Assembly: GCA_040773965.1 (NCBI GenBank)
Contig: JAXGVG010000066.1
Coordinates: forward strand, 1 to 9,504
Length of the DNA stretch: 9,504 nt
Direction of reading: 5' to 3'
Source of the DNA: JAXGVG01 sp040773965
GTDB taxonomy: Bacteria > Pseudomonadota > Alphaproteobacteria > UBA9219
In this document: positions 1 to 5,284 of the stretch, in pieces
How positions within the stretch are numbered: position 1 is the stretch's first letter
Layout of the letters: every line of letters starts with the position of its first letter
The notes under the pieces: generated by a model
The model's database searches: none
Seen by the model: only the letters and a program-made list of their open reading frames with translations
What the model was told of the DNA's origin: nothing
Translations under genes and position numbers: made by a program

Positions 1-172
1 CCAACGCCCGCTCAGCGCTCGCCACACTATGTTCGTCAATCCTACAAAATCCATCGAAGCCTCCCTGCGAATCAGTTGGCTCCTTTAGAATCTTAAATGC
101 TTTTCAATACGTTAATGCGTCGTCAGGTGTAGGGTAGTGTGCTTGGTCTGTTTTTTGTTTTTCTTTTTAAAC

Positions 173-201
173 AGATTGTCTATCTTTCCTGAAGATTGTC
201 T
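173..201. repeat. Direct repeat AGATTGTCT, two copies 20 bp apart
   Basis: The 9-mer AGATTGTCT occurs at 173-181 and again at 193-201, a start-to-start distance of exactly 20 bp (about two helical turns). It lies 28 bp upstream of the ATG at 229, after a T-rich stretch (150-168). The spacing on one face of the helix fits a tandem regulator site, but this is inference; a nine-base repeat in AT-rich DNA can also arise by chance. I see no convincing -35/-10 pair in this 228-bp leader. Confidence 0.35.
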
Positions 202-228
202 TAACTTTTTTCATTTCAGGAGTTCTCA

Positions 229-699
229 ATGACAACGCCGGATTCCGCAAAAGATGAATATGAAAAGTACCGCCTTCGTGAGACGATTCTTAAACTCTAC
301 AGCAAAAACAACCCCGCATTTGATGATATCTTTTTAGCCGTCGAAATTTTTAACATCCAGTTCGGACCAGTTTCCTATCCAATCCATGGTGCTGTCGAAA
401 ATTTGGAAAATATTCGGAGACATATTCTAATCGAAGAAACCCTCTCCGGAATGTTAACCGATATTTCAAGCGCCTTGCAAAGCACGGGCGAATATTTCCT
501 CAAAATCCACCCAGAAATTCCTCTCGGCGATCTGTTGTCCGGTTATTCCCGTTTCAGACCCAGGCCAAAGCCCGAAGGAAAGCTTGGCGATCTGGGGCAA
601 AGACTTTGTGCGCATGCTAATGATTTTTTCCGTTTATCCCCTCAACGCATGGATGTTGCGCGTGACAAAAAACCCGGTCGTCAACTTCGTCTTGCTTGA
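229..699 (+). CDS. Hypothetical small helical protein, first of a four-gene paralogue array
   Basis: 156 residues, family not recognised. The start is well supported: AGGAG at 218-222 is 6 nt before the ATG. No signal peptide or membrane segment is visible; the protein looks soluble and mainly helical. Features that recur in the next three genes are a hydrophobic helix with DDIFLA near residues 32-37, a P-I-H-G step at 51-54, a helix around 68-85, a DLL turn near 101-103, and a C-terminal helix starting GKL at 117-119 and ending in Pro138. The last 18 residues are basic and unlike the rest. Just before them is a run of six A (667-672); one A fewer would instead give a hydrophobic ending (NPVVNFVLLEY...) with a stop at 722-724, closer to the next gene. 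A frameshift there is possible. Base composition is clearly lower in G+C than in pgi. Function unknown. Confidence 0.75.
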   Translation: MTTPDSAKDEYEKYRLRETILKLYSKNNPAFDDIFLAVEIFNIQFGPVSYPIHGAVENLENIRRHILIEETLSGMLTDISSALQSTGEYFLKIHPEIPLGDLLSGYSRFRPRPKPEGKLGDLGQRLCAHANDFFRLSPQRMDVARDKKPGRQLRLA

Positions 700-741
700 A
701 TATTGCCATTGCTTGCCGGCCTAAAATGACAGGAGCCCGCC

Positions 742-1320
742 GTGAACGAACATATTGAAAACCCCGGAGCTTATATCGAAGAACAGCTTCGGCTTTTTCT
801 TCAAAAGCACAAAGACATTTCCGACATCTTCCTTACAGACGTTCTTCTTACCGAAACCATACTTCAACATCAGCATCATTTTCATGGCTTTTGCGCAAAC
901 ACCGGGGGTGGCGCTTTAACGGCCCTGTTTTACGAATACGATACAAAACCCGTTTTCATTGATCTTCTTGAATCTCCTCTTAAGGACCCGTGGCAGGAAT
1001 GGCTGCGTGTCGCGGGATATTTGTTTGCGGACATTGCGCGGCCCATTGGCGGCAATTATTATTATAAATCTTCGTCTCTCGCGCTTATTAGCGACTTCCT
1101 GCCGGTTTATGATAATTTTGTGCCGAGGTTTGAAAACGACCGGTGTTCACTCTGGCCGCAATATTTTGAAAAAGAGCCGATTGGTAAGCTTGCTGCACGC
1201 TTACTCATTTATTCACACCTCATGTACACCGAACTCGACTATCTCCAAAACCCTAATCGCCCCGAAAAGGTCAGAGAAATTACACTCGGTGAGGCAGTGC
1301 CGAAACTTATAATAACCTAG
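742..1320 (+). CDS. Hypothetical protein, second of the paralogue array, His-rich segment
   Basis: 192 residues, family not recognised. The start is GTG at 742, chosen because AGGAG at 731-735 lies 6 nt upstream; it sits 42 nt after the previous stop, consistent with one operon. It is the longest of the four related genes. The shared plan is visible as SDIFL at 27-31, a His-rich run HQHHFHGF at 43-50 (the His48-Gly step matches H-G in the neighbours), a helix at about 84-102, the turn SDFLP at 117-121, and a final helix starting GKL at 148-150 and ending at Pro171. Between the His motif and the second helix there is an extra segment with a GGG and several aromatic residues. No catalytic motif, signal peptide or clear transmembrane helix is apparent. 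The clustered histidines could bind a metal, but that is speculation. Confidence 0.8.
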   Translation: MNEHIENPGAYIEEQLRLFLQKHKDISDIFLTDVLLTETILQHQHHFHGFCANTGGGALTALFYEYDTKPVFIDLLESPLKDPWQEWLRVAGYLFADIARPIGGNYYYKSSSLALISDFLPVYDNFVPRFENDRCSLWPQYFEKEPIGKLAARLLIYSHLMYTELDYLQNPNRPEKVREITLGEAVPKLIIT

Positions 1321-1352
1321 GCTGCATATTCCCAGTTATTTAGGAGGATAAG

Positions 1353-1790
1353 ATGGAAAGCAAAAAATTATATCACGCAATTAACGAACAAACCCCAGGC
1401 ATGCTTTGCGACCTGCTGTTAGCACGGGATATTCTCAAACACATCGACCATCCTTTTCATGAACAATTAACCCAGACACACACGGTCCTTGGGGCTTATG
1501 CGCACACCGTTCCTTTACCGGAAAACTGCCGTCACCGCACAACCACTGAGGTTTTGGCAATAACAACAGCCGTGCTTTATGCTGCTGCATGCATCAGTGA
1601 TTTTGGAAACAAAAAAATATCCGACATCCTTCCCAAGACAGAGGATGAAGAACAGATCACCCAGCGCGACCGGACAACGGGCAATCTTGCTAGAAAACTC
1701 GGCAACCATGCGCTGCGTTTTGGGATAATGGCCGCGCGTTTCCACCCTGCAGGTTATGGACTGTACGCGCAACAACTTCTTCCGCGCTAA
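1353..1790 (+). CDS. Hypothetical protein, third of the paralogue array
   Basis: 145 residues, family not recognised. It has the strongest Shine-Dalgarno site in the cluster: TAGGAGG at 1341-1347, 5 nt before the ATG, and follows the previous gene by 32 nt. The recurring features are an N-terminal helix with MLCDLLLARDIL (residues 17-28), the H-P-F-H-E step at 33-37, an Ala-rich helix at about 66-82, the turn SDILP at 90-94, a charged loop (95-108), and a C-terminal helix starting GNL at 110-112 and ending near Pro132. The middle helix is hydrophobic but short and ends in charged sequence, so I do not call it membrane-spanning. Cys19, Cys59 and Cys80 are not in a recognisable metal-binding arrangement. 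Probably cotranscribed with the two genes before it. Function unknown. Confidence 0.8.
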   Translation: MESKKLYHAINEQTPGMLCDLLLARDILKHIDHPFHEQLTQTHTVLGAYAHTVPLPENCRHRTTTEVLAITTAVLYAAACISDFGNKKISDILPKTEDEEQITQRDRTTGNLARKLGNHALRFGIMAARFHPAGYGLYAQQLLPR

Positions 1791-1800
1791 TTATTTTTTC

Positions 1801-1828
1801 TTGGAATAATGGGGCGCTGGCTGATAAT
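1801..1828 (+). promoter_or_regulatory. Possible promoter before the fourth array gene
   Basis: TTGGAA at 1801-1806 and GATAAT at 1823-1828 are separated by 16 bp, matching the sigma-70 consensus at 4 of 6 and 5 of 6 positions. It would give a leader of about 30 nt before the ATG at 1867. The 76-bp gap here is wider than the other gaps in the array, leaving room for a separate promoter. Transcript data are needed to tell it from chance. Confidence 0.3.
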
Positions 1829-1866
1829 TTGGGTATTGTAACCAGTACAGACGAGTTTATTTTACC

Positions 1867-2199
1867 ATGAATATATTCGACGACTTTAGCCAATTGGACC
1901 GCGCCGCTGTTGAAAACAACTTAAAGCAGGCTATGGGGTGTTTCCCTTGGCGTCCTTCCATCATGGGCGACCGGATTCATGGCGCTTACGTGTCTTTGCT
2001 CGCACTTTCTGCCAATAGCAAAAAAGGATTCTATTCTATAAAAGAATTTCAACGTAATCTTGTCGCCATCGCGCGCACAATGATCGAAGCGGCCGATGAA
2101 ATTCAAAAGAGGGATGGCGCGGGCTCAACGGAACTGCCTAAAAATTTGAGGGAAGATGCGACAACCATTAAAAATCTCCTGCGTACCTATAGCCCTTAA
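1867..2199 (+). CDS. Hypothetical protein, fourth and shortest of the paralogue array
   Basis: 110 residues, family not recognised. ATG at 1867 is the only usable start: the next upstream in-frame stop is at 1825-1827 and no ATG, GTG or TTG lies between. The ribosome site is weak (GAG at 1853-1855, 11 nt away), unlike the first three genes. It keeps the core of the shared plan, with R-I-H-G at 36-39, a helix at about 60-80 (FQRNLVAIARTMIEAADEI), the turn STELP at 87-91 and a final helix ending at Pro110, but lacks the long N-terminal helix and most of the C-terminal segment of its neighbours. It may be a reduced or regulatory member. The similarity is by eye and weak at the residue level. Its stop is 65 bp before pgi, with no terminator between. 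Confidence 0.65.
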   Translation: MNIFDDFSQLDRAAVENNLKQAMGCFPWRPSIMGDRIHGAYVSLLALSANSKKGFYSIKEFQRNLVAIARTMIEAADEIQKRDGAGSTELPKNLREDATTIKNLLRTYSP

Positions 2200-2225
2200 G
2201 CGCTGGGATTGATTCGACGACTTTC

Positions 2226-2255
2226 TTGTGTCATTCCATCTGAAAGCCATATAAA
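2226..2255 (+). promoter_or_regulatory. Possible pgi promoter with very short leader
   Basis: TATAAA at 2250-2255 is a good -10; TTGTGT at 2226-2231 is a weak -35, 18 bp upstream. A start about 7 nt downstream of the -10 would fall near 2262, only about 3 nt before the pgi ATG at 2265. No Shine-Dalgarno sequence precedes that ATG, which fits a leaderless or near-leaderless transcript. Alternatively pgi is read from the array upstream. Confidence 0.3.
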
Positions 2256-2264
2256 AACGCTCCC

Positions 2265-3773
2265 ATGACCTCCGAGCTGACTCAATCACCCGCCTGGAAA
2301 ACTCTTCAAACGCATCAAGCCAAAATGCGCGGCGTCAAGCTTCGCGATTTGTTTGCGCAGGATCCTCAACGCGCCGCACGTTACACTTTCAGCCTGAATG
2401 GCCTGAGCGTCGATCTTTCCCGCAATCATCTGACAGATGAAACTATTGCTTTGCTAATCCAATTGGCTTTGACGCAAGGCCTGAAGGAATGGCGTGAAAA
2501 ACTGTTTAAAGGCTATCCGATTAACAATTCCGAAGGCCGCGCCGTTTTGCACACGGCGCTCCGCACCGCCTCGAACGATCCGGTTATGGCGGACGGCAAG
2601 AACGTCATCCCGGAGATACGGAAGCTTCAGGAACGCATGGCGGCCTTTTCGCGGGAAGTGCGCGAAGGCCGCTGGCTCGGCGCCACAGGACAGCCTGTTG
2701 AACAAGTGGTCAATATCGGCATCGGAGGCTCCGACCTCGGCCCCCGCCTGGCGGTTAGCGCCCTCCGCCCCTTCGCCGACGGTCCGCGACCGCACTTTGT
2801 CGCCAATGTCGACGCGGCAGATTTGCTGGGAGTGCTGGCACGACTTGATCCGGCAACAACCCTGTTCGTTGTGGTGTCTAAAACCTTCTCGACTCAAGAA
2901 ACCCTGCTGAACGCCAAAACGGCCCGGGAATGGCTTACGGACCAACTGGGGCAATCGGCTGTGGCCAAACATTTCTCCGCCGCCTCCATGAACGAACATG
3001 CCGCGCAGGAGTTCGGCATTTCGCCCGCCAACATGTTCCCGATGTGGGACTGGGTAGGCGGCCGCTTCAGTTTATGGTCATCCGTTGGCCTTAGCGTCGC
3101 CTTGACGCTGGGTTGGAACAATTTCAAGGCGATGCTGGATGGCGCTGCCCTGATGGATGAGCATTTCCGCACGGCTCCCTTGACGCAAAACCTTCCTGTT
3201 CTTCTCGGCCTGACGGGACTGTGGTACCGCAACTTCTGGGGCACAACGAATCATGCCTTTCTGCCCTATGGCGAACGCCTGCGCGATTTTCCCCGTTATC
3301 TTCAGCAGTTGGAAATGGAAAGCAACGGCAAATCCGTCACCCGCGACGGATCGCCCGTGAATTATTCCACTTCGTCGGCTATTATCGGCGAGTGTGGAAC
3401 CATAAGTCAGCACAGTTTTCATCAGTGGTTACATCAAGGAACCGATCTAACGCCTTTGGATTTCATCGGGATTCTGCAAGACGATCTTGGCCAGCCGGAA
3501 CACCACGCGGCTCTTTTGGAAAACCTGAAGGCTCAGGCCGAAGCCCTCATGCAAGGTTGCCAAGAGGCAGAGACTTACCGGAGCAACCCCGGCAACAAGC
3601 CCTCCACCCTTCTTTGGCTCGATCGGCTTAACCCTTTCAACCTCGGCATGCTTCTTGCGCTGTATGAGCACAAGGTATTCGTGCAGGGAATTGTCTGGGG
3701 AATTAATTCGTTCGACCAGTGGGGCGTGGAGCTTGGCAAAAAACTGGCCGGGCAGGCCTTAAGCAAGACCTAG
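2265..3773 (+). CDS. pgi: Glucose-6-phosphate isomerase
   Basis: Cytosolic enzyme that interconverts glucose 6-phosphate and fructose 6-phosphate in glycolysis and gluconeogenesis. 502 residues, at the short end for bacterial Pgi. The two SIS-type sugar-phosphate lobes are clear: IGIGGSDLGP at 151-160 and SKTFSTQET at 205-213. PGI signature 1 is WVGGRFSLWSSVG around 263-275 and signature 2 is SFDQWGVELGKK at 482-493. Residues matching rabbit PGI Arg272, Glu357, His388 and Lys518 are Arg267, Glu352 (in MESNGK), His383 (in QHSF) and Lys492; the spacings 85 and 31 between the first three equal those in rabbit, so the active site looks intact. The usual EPGTNGQH before the active-site His reads ECGTISQH. 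No Shine-Dalgarno site precedes the ATG. The stop overlaps that of the opposing FlgC-like gene in CTAG at 3770-3773. Confidence 0.98.
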   Translation: MTSELTQSPAWKTLQTHQAKMRGVKLRDLFAQDPQRAARYTFSLNGLSVDLSRNHLTDETIALLIQLALTQGLKEWREKLFKGYPINNSEGRAVLHTALRTASNDPVMADGKNVIPEIRKLQERMAAFSREVREGRWLGATGQPVEQVVNIGIGGSDLGPRLAVSALRPFADGPRPHFVANVDAADLLGVLARLDPATTLFVVVSKTFSTQETLLNAKTAREWLTDQLGQSAVAKHFSAASMNEHAAQEFGISPANMFPMWDWVGGRFSLWSSVGLSVALTLGWNNFKAMLDGAALMDEHFRTAPLTQNLPVLLGLTGLWYRNFWGTTNHAFLPYGERLRDFPRYLQQLEMESNGKSVTRDGSPVNYSTSSAIIGECGTISQHSFHQWLHQGTDLTPLDFIGILQDDLGQPEHHAALLENLKAQAEALMQGCQEAETYRSNPGNKPSTLLWLDRLNPFNLGMLLALYEHKVFVQGIVWGINSFDQWGVELGKKLAGQALSKT

Positions 3774-4180
3774 ACAAGCGCATCGAAAAGCTTTTCGTCG
3801 TTCTCTTTCACCGCCTTGATCACGGCCGCATTTGCTTTGTAAGTAAGCTCCGCCATTTTCGTCGCGACAATTTCCGACGCAAGATCCACATTCGGTTCGG
3901 CAATCAACCCTTCTTCATTGGCCAACGGCGATGAACCGCCCGCGACAACGCGATACGCCGGGTCGCGATCAATCAATACGGATGTAACGCCTAAAGCCTG
4001 ATTGCCGCCTTCCTGAGAAAGCGTAACGGCATCCTTTGGCTGAAACATAACCGCCGCTTCCTGGGGAGAAGACGGCAAGCGGCTTGTTGACGAAGCATTA
4101 ACGATGTTTGTAACAGCGTTACGAATTCGTAAAACCGAGTCGCGCATACCGGACAACGCTACGCTAAATATCTCAGACAT
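3770..4180 (-). CDS. FlgC-like flagellar basal-body rod family protein, orphan
   Basis: 136 residues, the usual length of FlgC, a proximal rod subunit of the flagellar basal body exported by the flagellar type III system. The C-terminal half fits the family best: a D-P-A-Y-R-V strand at 73-78, then NEEGLIAEPNVDLASEIV at 88-105, the hallmark 'G-(x)n-PNVD-E-(I/V/M)' segment, and a final helix with TYKANAAVIKAV that matches the AYEAN-type rod-protein end. The N-terminal ALSGMR...N-I-V-NASS corresponds to the rod-protein helix and ASNIANA motif, though degenerate. Start: AGGA at 4189-4192 lies 8 nt upstream of the ATG at 4180. No other flagellar gene is nearby; FlgC normally sits with flgB and fliE. 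It may be a second, diverged copy or a rod-like protein with another job. A possible CtrA box and extended -10 precede it. Confidence 0.85.
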   Translation of the reverse strand: MSEIFSVALSGMRDSVLRIRNAVTNIVNASSTSRLPSSPQEAAVMFQPKDAVTLSQEGGNQALGVTSVLIDRDPAYRVVAGGSSPLANEEGLIAEPNVDLASEIVATKMAELTYKANAAVIKAVKENDEKLFDALV

Positions 4181-4217
4181 CGCTGTTTTCCTGAAAAATG
4201 GCGCGTTTTATCCCTTC

Positions 4218-4226
4218 ACTATACCA
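4218..4226 (-). promoter_or_regulatory. Extended -10 element for the FlgC-like gene
   Basis: Read on the minus strand this is TGGTATAGT, i.e. a TGn extension plus TATAGT (5 of 6 to the -10 consensus). It is about 38 bp from the start codon at 4180, giving a leader of roughly 30 nt that contains the AGGA ribosome site. There is no good -35 hexamer; the -35 position (about 4241-4246) instead falls inside the possible CtrA box. Confidence 0.4.
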
Positions 4227-4234
4227 AAGTTCAG

Positions 4235-4250
4235 TTAATAGTTTCTCAAC
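4235..4250. promoter_or_regulatory. Possible CtrA box TTAA-N7-TCAAC
   Basis: TTAA (4235-4238), seven bases, then TCAAC (4246-4250) differs by one base from TTAA-N7-TTAAC, the site of CtrA, the cell-cycle response regulator of Alphaproteobacteria that often controls flagellar genes. It covers the -35 position of the extended -10 at 4218-4226, where CtrA usually binds to activate. The motif is short, so the assignment is inference from position and neighbour. Confidence 0.3.
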
Positions 4251-4280
4251 AATGCCTAGGAAAGTCTAAAGTTTTGGGCC

Positions 4281-4309
4281 AAAAAAAAATCGATTCCCCG
4301 AAAAAAAAA
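4281..4309. repeat. Two phased A9 tracts, 20 bp apart
   Basis: Runs of nine A occupy 4281-4289 and 4301-4309, so their starts are exactly 20 bp, about two helical turns, apart. Phased A-tracts bend DNA, and this pair lies in the divergent region between the FlgC-like gene and the small gene at 4414. An UP-element-like or nucleoid-protein binding role is possible but not shown. Confidence 0.6.
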
Positions 4310-4413
4310 CGCTTTGCATTAACTCGAAATTCAAGATTCGCCTGTAGGGTTGAATTATCAAGAAAGTGGAAACCATACGAAAGAAGCAGAACCTTAACCG
4401 TAAGAGACCCGCC

Positions 4414-4653
4414 ATGGCCCAGGAATACGAATTCCAGTACGCCTCCCCGTCGGCAGACGAGACTCTTGAGCGTCTGGTAACGATGACCAACCAGACGAAT
4501 CTGGTTGCTCTCGACAAAACGCTCGCGGCGATCCGCCGCGCATCCACCAGCTACGCCGCCGCCGCCGCGCGCGTCGGCAGCATCGGAGAACGTATCGTCC
4601 GCGCCGTCCATGAAGTGGGCATGACGCTCCCGCCCCATCAACGCGCGGTGTAA
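4414..4653 (+). CDS. Small hypothetical protein (79 residues) with its own terminator
   Basis: Family not recognised. The protein has an acidic, aromatic N-terminus (residues 1-16), a likely helix with Thr/Asn/Gln (17-34), and a long Ala/Arg-rich helix (about 36-66) including an Ala run at 48-52, ending PPHQRAV. No signal peptide or metal motif. I chose ATG 4414 because AAGAGA (4402-4407) is 6 nt upstream; an in-frame GTG at 4366 would add 16 basic residues and is the alternative. Codons are G/C-rich at the third position, as in the housekeeping genes here, which supports real coding over the 131-codon frame on the other strand, which has no ribosome site. A strong intrinsic terminator 30 bp after the stop makes it a single-gene unit. 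It could be a small nucleoid-associated or envelope-related protein, but nothing in the sequence decides that. Confidence 0.62.
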   Translation: MAQEYEFQYASPSADETLERLVTMTNQTNLVALDKTLAAIRRASTSYAAAAARVGSIGERIVRAVHEVGMTLPPHQRAV

Positions 4654-4683
4654 CCGAATTTCCTGCCTTTCCCGGCAGCTACC

Positions 4684-4715
4684 CTAAGGCCCGCCTGCGC
4701 GGGCCTTAGTTTTTT
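4684..4715 (+). terminator. Rho-independent terminator of the 79-residue gene
   Basis: A perfect 11-bp stem, CTAAGGCCCGC (4684-4694) with GCGGGCCTTAG (4699-4709), closed by the 4-nt loop CTGC and followed by six T (4710-4715). The T tract runs only in the plus direction; on the minus strand no U tract follows the hairpin, so it serves the plus-strand gene. Its last T is the first base of the EVE gene's stop triplet. Confidence 0.93.
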
Positions 4716-5122
4716 CACGCCCCGGCGAGATCCAATACTCTCTCCCAGGCTTCAGCGGTAACCGGCGCCACTGAAAGGCGCGGTTGGCGAACGATAGCCA
4801 GATTGCTTAAAACTTTATCTACTTTTATTTCCCTCAGCGTCACAGGCCTTGGCAAGGCACGCACCGGCGCTATGTCCACAATAACGAAACGACCCGTAGG
4901 ATCGTTGGGATCGAGGTAAGCTTTTTTAACGATCTTCATAATCCCGACAATAGCGCGTTGATCGCCGGAATGGTAAAAGAAGGCTTCATCGCCCACGGCC
5001 ATGGCTTTCATATAGGCCGTAGCCTGATGATTGCGCACGCCGTCCCATTTGGCCCGCCGGTCGATCGCCAGCTGTTCCCACGCATATTCGGCTGGTTCAG
5101 ATTTCATCAACCATAACGACAT
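4715..5122 (-). CDS. EVE domain protein (COG2947, THYN1-like)
   Basis: 135 residues, a full-length single EVE domain of the PUA-like fold. EVE domains bind modified bases in nucleic acid; the bacterial ligand and role of this stand-alone type are not settled. Family marks are WLMKSEP at 4-10, WDGVRNHQA at 26-34 (usually WDGVRNYQA), GDEAFFYHS at 44-52, IVGI at 58-61, the PVTL at 93-96 and RLSVAPVT at 115-122, with the conserved tryptophans at 4, 15 and 26. Start: AGGA at 5130-5133 lies 7 nt upstream of the ATG at 5122. In many Alphaproteobacteria this gene follows gpsA, often after a YciI-type gene; here it is on the same strand as gpsA but separated from it by two plus-strand genes, so it must have its own promoter or be read through them. 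Confidence 0.96.
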   Translation of the reverse strand: MSLWLMKSEPAEYAWEQLAIDRRAKWDGVRNHQATAYMKAMAVGDEAFFYHSGDQRAIVGIMKIVKKAYLDPNDPTGRFVIVDIAPVRALPRPVTLREIKVDKVLSNLAIVRQPRLSVAPVTAEAWERVLDLAGA

Positions 5123-5223
5123 AGTGTATTCCTGTTAACCATACCGCCGGGGTCAGACGCCTTCCACGACAGCAAATTGATTTTTTTGATTGTGCGCCGC
5201 CGCAATGAAAACCGGTTCTTAAC

Positions 5224-5237
5224 GATAACATGTTATC
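5224..5237. promoter_or_regulatory. Perfect 14-bp palindrome, possible operator
   Basis: GATAACATGTTATC is a perfect inverted repeat 47 bp before the ATG at 5285. It overlaps TGTTATCTT (5231-5239), which reads as an extended -10 (TGn plus TATCTT). A palindrome over a -10 is typical of a repressor dimer site, for example autoregulation by the downstream gene. No matching -35 is seen. Role inferred from position only. Confidence 0.4.
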
Positions 5238-5284
5238 TTGTGCCTATTCCAATTTTATTGGCTGTTATTGCGGAGATCATTTTA

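Noticed and set aside
1..96. Open frame at the left edge as the C-terminus of an upstream gene
   Set aside because: All three plus frames stay open for 28 or more codons at this edge, so nothing distinguishes a real gene end; the translation shows no recognisable feature.
147..175. Inverted repeat TCTGTTT / AAACAGA as a terminator of an upstream gene
   Set aside because: Only 7 A/T-rich pairs with a 15-nt T-rich loop and no U tract after the stem. It would be a weak hairpin.
2454..2999. Minus-strand open frame of 181 codons opposite pgi
   Set aside because: It lies wholly inside a clear pgi gene with an intact active site; the product is Arg/Gly/His-rich and resembles no protein, as expected of an antisense shadow in G+C-rich coding DNA.
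4281..4309. The two A9 tracts as a CRISPR-like or other ordered repeat array
   Set aside because: Only two homopolymer units with no further copies, no palindromic repeat and no cas gene in the window.
4246..4641. Minus-strand open frame of 131 codons opposite the 79-residue gene
   Set aside because: No ribosome site precedes its ATG, the product has low-complexity Gly/Ala/Asp stretches, it would run through the A-tracts, and the terminator supports transcription of the plus strand.
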